A stretch of 64,000 nucleotides of DNA from Falsiroseomonas sp051433195 (GTDB lineage Bacteria > Pseudomonadota > Alphaproteobacteria > Acetobacterales > Acetobacteraceae): contig NZ_JBHMFT010000007.1 of NCBI RefSeq assembly GCF_051433195.1, positions 164,023 through 228,022 on the forward strand, in the 5' to 3' direction. Shown one piece after another: positions 1-7,180 of the stretch; position 1 is the first letter of the stretch; each line of letters begins with the position of its first letter. The notes beneath the pieces were generated by a model. The model was not told where the DNA came from. It searched no databases and saw only the letters and a list, made by a program, of their open reading frames with translations. The position numbers were made by a program, and so were the translations under genes.

Positions 1-42
1 CGGCAGCAGGACCAGGGCCAGGCGGCAAGCGGATTTCAGCAT
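1..42 (-). CDS. N-terminus of a probable exported protein (cut by the window edge)
   Basis: Only 14 codons are inside the window, starting with ATG at 42 on the minus strand. They read MLKSACRLALVLLP, a positively charged start followed by a hydrophobic run, as in a Sec signal peptide. A GGAG motif lies about 10 nt upstream of this ATG. The gene follows the DNA ligase gene in the same direction, with a hairpin between them. An ATG at 52 in another frame is possible but gives no signal-like sequence. The function cannot be read from this fragment. Confidence 0.4.
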   Translation of the reverse strand, partial: MLKSACRLALVLLP

Positions 43-57
43 CGTGGTTCATCTCCG

Positions 58-80
58 CCGGCCCGCCCGATGCGGGCCGG
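58..80 (-). terminator. GC hairpin after the DNA ligase gene
   Basis: A perfect 9-bp stem (58-66 with 72-80) and 5-nt loop lies just downstream of the ligase stop codon on the minus strand. No T-run follows, so it may slow or end transcription only weakly, or simply protect the 3' end. Confidence 0.4.
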
Positions 81-103
81 GACGCCGAGGCTAGCCAATC
101 CTC

Positions 104-1708
104 TTATTCCTCCGCCACACCGACGATCAGCGCCTCCAGCGTCGCCAACTGGTCCGCCTCCTCCGCCGGCTTGTCGGTGCGGAGCCGCAGGATGCGGGGG
201 AAGCGGAGCGCCACGCCGGATTTGTGGCGGGTGCTGCGCTGGGCGGCGTCGAAGATCACCTCGATCACCAGGGACTTCTCCACCTCCCGCACCGGGCCGA
301 AACGGGCCGTGGTGTGGTTGCGGATCCAGCGGTCGATCCACAGCAGTTCCTGGACGGTGTAGCCGGAATAGGCCTTGCCGACCGGCACCAGCTCCTGCCC
401 CCCCTGCCCGTCCGGCCGCCACAGGCCGAAGGTGAAGTCGGAATAGAAGCTGCTGCGCTTGCCGTGGCCGCGCTGGGCGTACATCAGCACGGCATCGACG
501 CCGAGCGGCGCGCGCTTCCACTTCCACCACAGCCCCTTCTGCCGCCCGGCGAGGTAGGGGCTGTCGGCGCGCTTCAGCATCAGCCCCTCGATCGCCGCGG
601 CGCGTGCGCCGGCGCGGATTTCCTCGAGTTCGCCCATCGAGCGGAAGCGGATCATCTCCGACAGATCCATGCGTCGTGGCTGCACGCGGGCAAACCAGGC
701 CTCCAGCCGGGCACGGCGAGCGTCGAAGGGCAGCGGGCGCAGGTCCTCGGCGCCGTCGAACAGGATGTCGTAGAGCCGCACGGCGACGGGGTGGGAGGCC
801 TGCATCTTCGCGCTGACGACCTTGCGGTTCAGCCGCTGCTGCAGGTCCGCGAAGGGCGCCACCTCCTTGTCCCGCATCACCAGCAACTCGCCGTCCAGCA
901 CGGCGTGGAAATCCATCGCCTCCAGGATTTCGGGGAACCCGCCGGAAATCTCCTCCGCCCCGCGCGACCACAGCGCGGCGCCGCCGGGCGTCGCTGAAAG
1001 CTGCACGCGGATGCCGTCCCACTTCCATTCGGCGCGGTGGGTCTCCGGGCCGATCGTCGGAAAATCCGGTTCCTCCAGCGGATGCGCCAGCATCAGGGGC
1101 CGAAACACCGGCAGGTTCTCGGAACTCGGCCGCGGGCCCTGTTCGGTCAGCCAGGCGAACAGGTTGAGGTAGGGCGGCGCCAGGCCGTGCCAGACCTCCT
1201 CGATCTCCGCCACATCCTCCCCGGCCCATTCGGCCAGCGCGGTCTTCGCCAGCCGGGCGGAGACGCCGACGCGCAGCCCGCCGGTCACCAGCTTGATCAG
1301 CGCCAGGCGGCCATTCGCATCCAGCGCATCCAGCCAACCGGCGATCAGCTCCGGCAGCGCGGCCTTCGGCGTCGCCTCCATCGCCTCCACCACCTCGGCG
1401 AGGCCCGGCGGCGGCGTGTTGACGCCGGCGCGTGGCGGCCAGATCAGCGCGACGGTCTCGGCCAGGTCGCCGACATAGTCGTAGGACAGGTCGAACAGCA
1501 CCGGGTCGGTGCGCCCCGCCACCAGCTCCCGCACCATCCCCGGCTTGGCGGAGCGGAACACCAGTTCGCCGGTCAGCGCGGCAAGGCCGATGCCGCGGTC
1601 GGGGTCGGGCTGCGTCTCGAACCAGTGCCGCAGCAGCGCCAGCTTGGCGAGGCGGCCGGGGGTGAAGGCGAGGCGTTCCAGCAGCCCGGCGAAAGCGGGC
1701 AGGCTCAT
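104..1708 (-). CDS. ATP-dependent DNA ligase (ligase-associated repair cluster, PP_1105-type)
   Basis: A 534-residue ATP-dependent DNA ligase that seals nicks by enzyme-adenylate and DNA-adenylate steps. The adenylation motif KWDG (residues 229-232, Lys229 as the nucleotidyl acceptor) is followed by LDGELL (271-276), IEGLMLKR and the KWKR motif V, then a C-terminal OB-like region. An all-helical N-terminal domain precedes the catalytic core, and no NHEJ (LigD) polymerase or nuclease domain is attached. The start codon overlaps the stop of the upstream MBL exonuclease gene by ATGA, so the two are translationally coupled. In other bacteria, for example Pseudomonas putida, this ligase type sits with Lhr helicase, MPE nuclease and exonuclease genes. 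Here the helicase and MPE genes are several kilobases away. The repair role is inferred from family and context. Confidence 0.93.
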   Translation of the reverse strand: MSLPAFAGLLERLAFTPGRLAKLALLRHWFETQPDPDRGIGLAALTGELVFRSAKPGMVRELVAGRTDPVLFDLSYDYVGDLAETVALIWPPRAGVNTPPPGLAEVVEAMEATPKAALPELIAGWLDALDANGRLALIKLVTGGLRVGVSARLAKTALAEWAGEDVAEIEEVWHGLAPPYLNLFAWLTEQGPRPSSENLPVFRPLMLAHPLEEPDFPTIGPETHRAEWKWDGIRVQLSATPGGAALWSRGAEEISGGFPEILEAMDFHAVLDGELLVMRDKEVAPFADLQQRLNRKVVSAKMQASHPVAVRLYDILFDGAEDLRPLPFDARRARLEAWFARVQPRRMDLSEMIRFRSMGELEEIRAGARAAAIEGLMLKRADSPYLAGRQKGLWWKWKRAPLGVDAVLMYAQRGHGKRSSFYSDFTFGLWRPDGQGGQELVPVGKAYSGYTVQELLWIDRWIRNHTTARFGPVREVEKSLVIEVIFDAAQRSTRHKSGVALRFPRILRLRTDKPAEEADQLATLEALIVGVAEE

Positions 1709-2769
1709 GCCGCGGGCGCTTCCGCGGCCACCGGCACCGGGTCCTCATCCTCCTCGCCGCGCCCCAGCAGGTGCAGCGCCCGGCCGCGCACGCCGCGCAG
1801 CGCCATGGCGTGGCACAGCGCGTCGTCGCGGCCATGCGTCACCCAGACATCCGGTGCCTGCACCTGCTCGATGGTCATCAGCAGTTCGTCCCAGTCGGCG
1901 TGGTCGGAGATGATCAGCGGCAGTTCCACGCCCTTCGCCTTGGCGCGCTGCCGCACCCGCATCCAGCCGGAGGCGGCGCAGATCACCGGTTCCGCCAGGC
2001 GGCGGACCCAGGCGGTGGCCTCGGCACTCGGCGGCGCCAGCACCACCTCGCCGGCCAGCAGGCCGCCGCCGCCCCGCTTCGTGGGCACCGGCACCGGCTC
2101 CAGCGGGCCGAGCTTCACGCCGAGGCTTTCGTACAATTCGCACAGGCCGACCAGCGCGCCATGCAGGTAGATCGGCCGGTCCCACCCCGCCTGCCGCAGC
2201 AGCGCGATCAGCCGCTGCGCCTTGCCCAGCGCATAGGCGCCGACCAGATGCGCGCGGTCCGGGAACAGGCGCAGGCTTTCCAGCAGCCGCGCCACCTCCG
2301 CCGCCGCATCCGGGTGGCGGAACACCGGCAGGCCGAAGGTCGCCTCCGTCACGAAGACGTCGCATGTGACGGGCTCGAAGGGCGCGCAGGTCGGGTCGGC
2401 TCGGCGCTTGTAGTCGCCGGAGACGACGATGCGGCTGCCCTGCCAGTCGAGCACCACCTGGCACGACCCCAGCACATGGCCGGCCGGGACCAGGCGGATC
2501 TCGACGCCGTTGTGGCGCACCACCTCCCCGGCCGCGATCGGCTGCTGCCGCAGACCTGCGCGGCCTTCGCCCATGCGGGCGCGCATGACGGCCAGCGTCT
2601 CCGGGCTGGCCAGCACCGCCGCGTGGTCCGGGCGGGCGTGGTCCGAATGGCCATGCGTCACCACCGCCAGCGGCACCGGCCGCGCCGGGTCGATGAAGAA
2701 GCCGCCGGGCTCGCAGTACAGCCCCTCGGGCGTCACGCGCATCCAGCTTCGGGGGTGGGGGGCCGCCAT
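1705..2769 (-). CDS. Ligase-associated MBL-fold DNA exonuclease
   Basis: A 354-residue metallo-beta-lactamase-fold protein of the beta-CASP-like, ligase-associated exonuclease family. The metal-binding HGHSDH motif is at residues 39-44. It is followed by the GHVLGS segment, SGDYKR, and a C-terminal SDHADWDEL motif, all typical of DNA/RNA-processing MBL nucleases of the SNM1/CPSF type. It is expected to trim DNA ends before ligation by the coupled ligase gene, which begins inside its stop codon. An in-frame upstream extension exists, but MAAPHPRSW at 2769 matches the usual start of the family, shortly before the conserved core. It is transcribed away from the methyltransferase gene at 2891, and the 121-bp gap between them probably holds both promoters. 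Confidence 0.88.
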   Translation of the reverse strand: MAAPHPRSWMRVTPEGLYCEPGGFFIDPARPVPLAVVTHGHSDHARPDHAAVLASPETLAVMRARMGEGRAGLRQQPIAAGEVVRHNGVEIRLVPAGHVLGSCQVVLDWQGSRIVVSGDYKRRADPTCAPFEPVTCDVFVTEATFGLPVFRHPDAAAEVARLLESLRLFPDRAHLVGAYALGKAQRLIALLRQAGWDRPIYLHGALVGLCELYESLGVKLGPLEPVPVPTKRGGGGLLAGEVVLAPPSAEATAWVRRLAEPVICAASGWMRVRQRAKAKGVELPLIISDHADWDELLMTIEQVQAPDVWVTHGRDDALCHAMALRGVRGRALHLLGRGEEDEDPVPVAAEAPAA

Positions 2770-2890
2770 CGCCCACAATGTGGGCGCGGCTGGTCCAGGC
2801 GACAATGCGATCGGGCCGGGCGCGGCTGCCGCAACCCTTTCATGGGGGGAAGGCGGCTGGTAACTTGTGCGCAACTCGGAGCGGCGCCGA

Positions 2891-4804
2891 ATGAAGAAGC
2901 AGACCTATGGTCAGCTGTGGGACGTCTATGTGGCGGAGGCGTTTCCCAGGCTCCAGCAGGCCGATGCACGCCTGGCCTATCCCGGCCAGGAATGGGGCAA
3001 CGAGAAAAGCTGGCAGCGCATCTTCGACAAGCTGTTCGTCCCCGCCGGCGTCGCGCAGTGGGACGTGGCGATCGAGATCGGCGGCGGTGGCGGCAAATAC
3101 ACGGAACGCGTGCTGCACGCCGGCGACAAGGTCCGGCTGTTCGGCTTCGACGTCAGCCGCAACTTCCTCGACGCCACGGCGGCGCGGCTGGGCGATTTCG
3201 TCGAGGCCGGCCGGCTGTCCCTGCACGAGATCGACCCCGTGCACCCGGATGCGATGTTCACCACGCTGTCCGCGCAGGGCCTGGCGCGCAAGGTCGATGC
3301 GGTGTTCAGCATCGACGCCATGGTCCATGTGGACCTCACCTACCTCACCACCTACTGGATGAACGCGGCGCTGCTGCTGAAGCCGGGTGGACGCGTGCTG
3401 ATGACGCTGGCCGACCCCACCACCGTCGGCGGCTTCCAGAAGATCCTGCGCGACATCCGAAAGTTCTACAGGTTCCAGGGCCGCATCTGCCCGAAATTCG
3501 AATACCTCTCGGCCGAGATCGCCGGCTTCGTCCTGCGCCGGCTGGGCTTCGAGATCGAGCTGCTGGAGCCCTGGTCGAACCATGAGGGCCGGCCGCCACG
3601 CGACCTGTACCTGATCGCGCGTCTCGATCGCCCTGGGCAGGCGGAGGCCTTCCGCGATGCGCTGCGCGCCGACCCTGGCGCCGTGCCGGCCAGCCTGGCG
3701 CGGCCGGAATCCTACGCCGACCTGTGGACGCGGGAGGCGCCGCGCGCCATCGCCGGCGGCCCCGACCGGCCGCCCGCCACGGCGGTGCTGAACCGGATCT
3801 TCGGCATGGCGGACTCGGCCGGCTGGCGACGTGCCATCGAGATCGGCACCGGCGATGGGCGCTATGCGGAGGCGCTGCTGCGCGCCAACACCGCGGTGAA
3901 GCTGACCGTCCTCGACGTCAGCGACCGGGTGATGAAGGCCGCGGCGGCGAAGCTCGCGGACCATGTCGACGCCGGCCGGCTCGGCTTCCTGCCCATCGAC
4001 CCGCTGCACCCCGACGGCCTGATGGGCGCCTTCGGGCGGGAGGCGTTGAAGCGGGATGTCGATGCCGTGTTCAGCATCGACGCCATGGTGCATGTCGACC
4101 TGCAGTACCAGCTCGCCTACTGGCTGAATGCCGCGCTGCTGCTGCGGCCCGGCGGGTGGCTGGTGTTCAACGTCGCCGACGCGACGACGGAGGCCGGCTT
4201 CGCCAAGCTGGTGGGCGACATCCGCCGCTACTTCCCCTGGCAGGGCCAGGCCTGCACGCGCTTCGAATACCAGAGCTTCACCCTGGTGCGGCCGCTGCTG
4301 GAGCGCCTGGGCTTCGACATCGCCTATGCCGGGCACTGGGACCCCCACGCCGGTCCGGGGGATGCCGGTCCGGGGGATGTCGGTCCGGGGGATGCCGGTC
4401 CGGGGGACGCCAGCGAAGCGGGGCGTGACCTGTACGTCGTGGCGCAGCTGGCGCGACCGGAGGCGGCGGAAGCGCTGCGGGCGCATGTCAGCATCGGCCT
4501 GCCGGTGCCCAGCTTCGCCGCCGCGGTGGAGGAGGCACCGGCGGAGCAGGCGCAGGAGCCGGCGGCCGAGGACGCCGAGTTGGCACGGCTCGTCGGGCAG
4601 GTGCTGTGGCGGCAGCTGCACCTGCAGGCGAACCCCGGCCTGAGCCGGGAGAAACTGCGCGAGGCGATGCGCGAGCATTGGGCCGGCAATCGGCGCGAAT
4701 ACACCCGCCTCGGCAACCTCGTGCTGCGTGAGCTGGCCGAGGCCGGCGTGACCCTGCAGCAGGCCGGACCGAAGCGCCTCGGCCCCACATCCGACGCCGA
4801 GTGA
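2891..4804 (+). CDS. Tandem-duplicated class I SAM-dependent methyltransferase
   Basis: A 637-residue protein made of two homologous methyltransferase units. Unit 1 (about 5-245) has the SAM-binding motif IEIGGGGG at 61-68; unit 2 (about 271-522) has IEIGTGDG at 316-323. Both carry an almost identical DAVFSIDAMVHVDL segment (136-149 and 391-404) and a matching LLKPGG/LLRPGG turn, so the gene arose by internal duplication. Unit 2 ends in a repeat-built Gly-Pro-Gly-Asp linker (about 487-507). An Ala/Glu-rich stretch and an unrecognised helical C-terminus (about 560-637) follow. The ATG at 2891 is chosen because GGAG lies 9 nt upstream; a GTG at 2867 is in frame. The next open frame starts with GTG overlapping this stop. 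The substrate is unknown. Nearby acyl carrier and acyl-adenylation fragments hint at a glycan or lipid modification role, which is inference. Confidence 0.8.
   Translation: MKKQTYGQLWDVYVAEAFPRLQQADARLAYPGQEWGNEKSWQRIFDKLFVPAGVAQWDVAIEIGGGGGKYTERVLHAGDKVRLFGFDVSRNFLDATAARLGDFVEAGRLSLHEIDPVHPDAMFTTLSAQGLARKVDAVFSIDAMVHVDLTYLTTYWMNAALLLKPGGRVLMTLADPTTVGGFQKILRDIRKFYRFQGRICPKFEYLSAEIAGFVLRRLGFEIELLEPWSNHEGRPPRDLYLIARLDRPGQAEAFRDALRADPGAVPASLARPESYADLWTREAPRAIAGGPDRPPATAVLNRIFGMADSAGWRRAIEIGTGDGRYAEALLRANTAVKLTVLDVSDRVMKAAAAKLADHVDAGRLGFLPIDPLHPDGLMGAFGREALKRDVDAVFSIDAMVHVDLQYQLAYWLNAALLLRPGGWLVFNVADATTEAGFAKLVGDIRRYFPWQGQACTRFEYQSFTLVRPLLERLGFDIAYAGHWDPHAGPGDAGPGDVGPGDAGPGDASEAGRDLYVVAQLARPEAAEALRAHVSIGLPVPSFAAAVEEAPAEQAQEPAAEDAELARLVGQVLWRQLHLQANPGLSREKLREAMREHWAGNRREYTRLGNLVLRELAEAGVTLQQAGPKRLGPTSDAE
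4351..4410 (+). repeat. Four tandem 15-bp repeats inside the methyltransferase gene
   Basis: Four direct copies of a 15-bp unit (4351-4365, 4366-4380, 4381-4395, 4396-4410) differ by only one base each in copies 2 and 4. Because 15 is a multiple of 3, each copy adds Gly-Pro-Gly-Asp plus Ala or Val without shifting the frame. Such arrays change length by slippage, so the linker length may vary between strains. Confidence 0.95.
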
Positions 4805-5098
4805 CCGTCGCGGAAGGCTCCATCAACCCGCTGACCATGGCCGCATCGCGGCTGCGGGAGGCGGGCGACCTGCCGGGTGCGATCGCCCTGCTGCGGCAGG
4901 CCGGGGATGCGCCGGATGTCGCCCATATGCGGCTGCGGGGCCTGTTCGATATCCAGGACTACGGTGCCCTGCAACAGGCGACGCGCGAGGCGATCCGCAG
5001 GCTGGAGCCGGGCACCGTGGTGCCGGGGCACCTGTACACGTCCACCCTGCTGCACTTCGCCGAGTTGTGCTGCCTGCCGCTGGAGGAGATCGAGGCGC
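4801..5098 (+). pseudogene. 5' fragment of an unidentified gene, cut at a deletion-like junction
   Basis: An open frame begins with GTG overlapping the methyltransferase stop (GTGA; an ATG at 4837 is the alternative) and encodes about 99 plausible residues. They are helix-rich with paired-helix character (SRLREAGDLPGAIALLRQAG), reminiscent of a TPR-like N-terminus. Near 5098 the protein-like sequence stops and the same frame continues as Arg/Gly/Pro-rich nonsense, while sense coding resumes in the +2 frame as the end of a different protein. The frame stays open by chance through 5655, so a fused product ending in the acyl carrier protein is formally possible. The original function is unknown. 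An assembly error would look the same. Confidence 0.6.
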
Positions 5099-5407
5099 CA
5101 CGACGTCGAGGCGTCGCTGGCGGGGATTCCGGGCCTGAAGGCCGGGCGCATCGTCGCCTTCGGCCTGGACAGCGACCAGACCGGCTCGGAGGAGTTGGTC
5201 GTGGTGGCGGAGCACGATCCGGCGGCGGGCGTCACCATGGCCGCCTGCCGCGCCGCCGTCAGCCGCCACCTGGCCGATACGCTGCTGGTCACGCCGCGCG
5301 ATGTCCGCATCGTCAAGGGGAGCTGGCTGGTGAAGGCCGGCAGCGGCAAGATCAGCCGGGACGAGAACCGCCGCCGCTACCTCGCTCAGTTTCGCCAACC
5401 GGAGTGA
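5099..5407 (+). pseudogene. C-terminal remnant of an acyl-adenylating enzyme (fatty acyl-AMP ligase type)
   Basis: About 102 codons encode only the small C-terminal subdomain of an ANL-superfamily acyl-adenylating enzyme. The sequence starts at HDVEASLAGIPGL, just after the hinge of a full-length protein, and includes the catalytic-lysine loop KAGSGKISRDENRRRY near the end. The roughly 400-500 residue N-terminal domain with the ATP-binding P-loop is absent, and no start codon or ribosome binding site fits the fragment. It abuts an acyl carrier protein gene, so the complete ancestral gene probably loaded an acyl group onto that carrier. The piece cannot adenylate anything alone, since it lacks the active-site domain. 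Confidence 0.75.
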
Positions 5408-5412
5408 CGCCC

Positions 5413-5655
5413 ATGCCCGCCTTCAGCCTCGCCGACCTGCAGGCCATCGCGCGGGAGGTGATCGGCGACCGCGACATCCTGCTGACACCCGTCACGGCGG
5501 CCGGCGACGTGCCGGGCTGGGACAGCCTGAACCACACGCTGATCACCCTGGAGGTGGAGGCGCGCAGCGGCGTGGCGGTGGAGGCCGAGGAGCTGGGCGA
5601 CTGCCCGGATTTCGGCGCGCTGGTGGCGCTGCTGGTCGCACGCCAGGCCGCCTGA
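5413..5655 (+). CDS. Acyl carrier protein
   Basis: An 80-residue acidic four-helix carrier protein. The phosphopantetheine attachment serine is Ser38 in the motif WDSLNH, replacing the DSL of fatty-acid ACP in the same place. It would hold an acyl or aminoacyl thioester for a dedicated pathway rather than being the housekeeping AcpP, which normally lies with fabD/fabG/fabF. GGAG 8 nt before the ATG supports the start. It follows the acyl-adenylating remnant by 5 nt, the usual pairing of loading enzyme and carrier. With that enzyme truncated, whether this carrier is still used is doubtful unless another ligase acts on it. Confidence 0.85.
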   Translation: MPAFSLADLQAIAREVIGDRDILLTPVTAAGDVPGWDSLNHTLITLEVEARSGVAVEAEELGDCPDFGALVALLVARQAA

Positions 5656-5722
5656 GCGGTTGTGACTCGACAGCGGCTTGCCTCACCCCAACCTGCCGGC
5701 CGTCAACCAACGGAGGTCTTTC

Positions 5723-6106
5723 ATGCAAGGTCACACCTACGGCCGGCGCGCGGCGCTGGGCCTTGTCGCCGCCACCGTCACCGCCGGCGGCGCCGCGGCG
5801 CATCACGGCTGGTCCTGGGCGGAGGGCGACCAGGGCGAGCTGACCGGCACGATTCGGGAAATCTACATCGGTGCGCCGCACCCGACGCTCCGCGTCGAGG
5901 CGAATGGCCAGCTCTGGATCGTCGAACTGGGCAATCCGCGCCAGACCGCCGCCGCCGGATTCAACGCCGAGTCCGCCCGTGCGGGCGACGAGGTGCGCGC
6001 GCTCGGCAACCGGTCGCGCAGCAGCGATGAGCGGCGGATGAAGGCGGTGCGGGTGACGGTGCGGGACCGCACCTACGACATCTACCCCGAGCGGATCCGC
6101 AGCTGA
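5723..6106 (+). CDS. DUF6152-type secreted protein
   Basis: A 127-residue exported protein. The N-terminus has an Arg-Arg pair and a hydrophobic stretch (RRAALGLVAATVTAGGAAA) ending at Ala-His-His, a Tat/Sec-type signal. The mature part begins HHGWSW and is a small beta-rich domain with the LTGTIREIYIGAPHPTLRV segment that I recognise from the DUF6152 family. The ATG at 5723 is chosen over an upstream frame start at 5678 because GGAGG lies 7 nt before it. The stop overlaps the next reading frame. The function is unknown. The His-His start of the mature chain could bind metal, which is speculation. Confidence 0.8.
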   Translation: MQGHTYGRRAALGLVAATVTAGGAAAHHGWSWAEGDQGELTGTIREIYIGAPHPTLRVEANGQLWIVELGNPRQTAAAGFNAESARAGDEVRALGNRSRSSDERRMKAVRVTVRDRTYDIYPERIRS

Positions 6107-6573
6107 ACCTGGAGGCGCTGGCCGCCTGGCCCGGGGCGGCGCTGCTGCGGGACTGGCAGACCGCCTACCTGCTGGTGAATGCGGCGCATATCCTGGGCAT
6201 CGGCCTGCTGTTCGGTGCCATCGCGACGCTGGACCTGCGGCTGCTCGGCGCCTTCCGTGCCGCGCCGCTGGCGCTGTTCGGGCCGCCGCTGTGGCGGGTG
6301 GCGGCGACCGGCCTGGCGCTGGCGGCGGTGACCGGGTTCTGGCTGTTCACGACGCGGCCCGGCGCCTACCTGGAAAACCCGGCCTTCCTGGCGAAGCTCG
6401 GGCTGATCGGCGCCGGGCTGCTGAACCTGGCGCTGCTGCACCTGCGTGCGCCTTGGCGGCAGGCGCTGGCGGGCGCGCCCGTCGCGGCCCTTGTGCGGGC
6501 GGCGGCGCTGGTTTCGCTGCTGGCCTGGGTAGGCACGGTGGTCGCCGGGCGCTGGATCGGCTTTCTTCAGTGA
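6103..6573 (+). CDS. Four-helix membrane protein (DUF6644-like), possible CTG start
   Basis: Up to 156 residues with about four membrane helices: NAAHILGIGLLFGAIATLDLRL, WRVAATGLALAAVTGFWLF, LAKLGLIGAGLLNLALLHL and AALVSLLAWVGTVVAGRWIGF. The arrangement and the early AHxLGI histidine resemble small inner-membrane proteins of the DUF6644 type. No ATG precedes the conserved core. The family-like N-terminus (LNLEALAAWPGAALLRDWQTAYLLV) begins at CTG 6103, which overlaps the TGA of the DUF6152 gene as CTGA. A GTG at 6175 would drop this part. Coupled translation from CTG is my preferred reading but is not proven. It is probably co-expressed with the secreted protein before it. Confidence 0.6.
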   Translation: MNLEALAAWPGAALLRDWQTAYLLVNAAHILGIGLLFGAIATLDLRLLGAFRAAPLALFGPPLWRVAATGLALAAVTGFWLFTTRPGAYLENPAFLAKLGLIGAGLLNLALLHLRAPWRQALAGAPVAALVRAAALVSLLAWVGTVVAGRWIGFLQ

Positions 6574-6594
6574 GCATCGAATCGGGACGACACC

Positions 6595-7137
6595 ATGCCG
6601 GCTGAAGTGATCGCGGTGGCTGCGGCGGCCGGACATGGCTTCTCCAAGCCCGTGCTGCCGGACATCACGCTGCTGGCGGGGCTGGGGGTGGAGGGCGATG
6701 CGCATTGCGGCGTGACGGTGAAGCACCGGTCCCGCGTCAAGGCGAACCCCAACCAGTCGAACCTCCGCCAGGTGCATCTGGCCAGCGCCGAATTGCTGGA
6801 GGAACTGCGCGGCCAGGGCTTCGAGGTCACCCCCGGCGCGATCGGCGAGAATGTGACCGTGGCCGGGCTCGACCTGCTGGCGCTGCCGCGGGGCGCGCTG
6901 CTGCACCTGGGCGAGGCGGCGGTGGTCGAGGTGACCGGGCTGCGCAACCCCTGCTACCAGCTGGACCAGTTCCAGCCCGGGCTGATGCGCGCCACCCTCG
7001 GTCGGACGCCGGAGGGCGCGCTGATCCTGAAGGCGGGCATCATGGCCATCGTGCGCCAGGGCGGCGTGGTGCGGCCGGGCGATGCGGTGCGGGCCGAGAT
7101 GCCGGCGCTGCCGCACCGCGCGCTGGAAAAGGTCTGA
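6595..7137 (+). CDS. MOSC domain-containing protein
   Basis: A 180-residue stand-alone MOSC-domain protein. MOSC domains are beta-barrels related to the C-terminus of molybdenum cofactor sulfurase and to YiiM/mARC. They bind molybdenum cofactor or carry sulfur on a conserved cysteine. That cysteine is Cys120 in GLRNPCYQLDQF. The N-terminal LAGLGVEGDAHCGVTVKHRS and the RQVHLASAELLEEL segments are also family hallmarks. It has no attached ferredoxin or PLP domain, so its partner is unknown. It lies 21 nt after the membrane protein gene and 43 nt before the helicase gene and may be transcribed with either. Confidence 0.88.
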   Translation: MPAEVIAVAAAAGHGFSKPVLPDITLLAGLGVEGDAHCGVTVKHRSRVKANPNQSNLRQVHLASAELLEELRGQGFEVTPGAIGENVTVAGLDLLALPRGALLHLGEAAVVEVTGLRNPCYQLDQFQPGLMRATLGRTPEGALILKAGIMAIVRQGGVVRPGDAVRAEMPALPHRALEKV

Positions 7138-7180
7138 CCGCCCTTCCCCAACGCCGCCGGCATCGCCATAGTCCCGGCAG

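Noticed and set aside
36..1835. A 599-codon minus-strand frame overlapping the DNA ligase
   Set aside because: Its product is Arg/Ala/Gly-rich noise; the ligase frame contains the adenylation motif series.
4351..4410. Tandem repeats as a CRISPR-like array
   Set aside because: The units are contiguous without spacers and encode protein.
2891..7137. Genomic island or prophage between the two repair halves
   Set aside because: No integrase, transposase, tRNA target or base-composition shift is visible; only the gene order suggests insertion.
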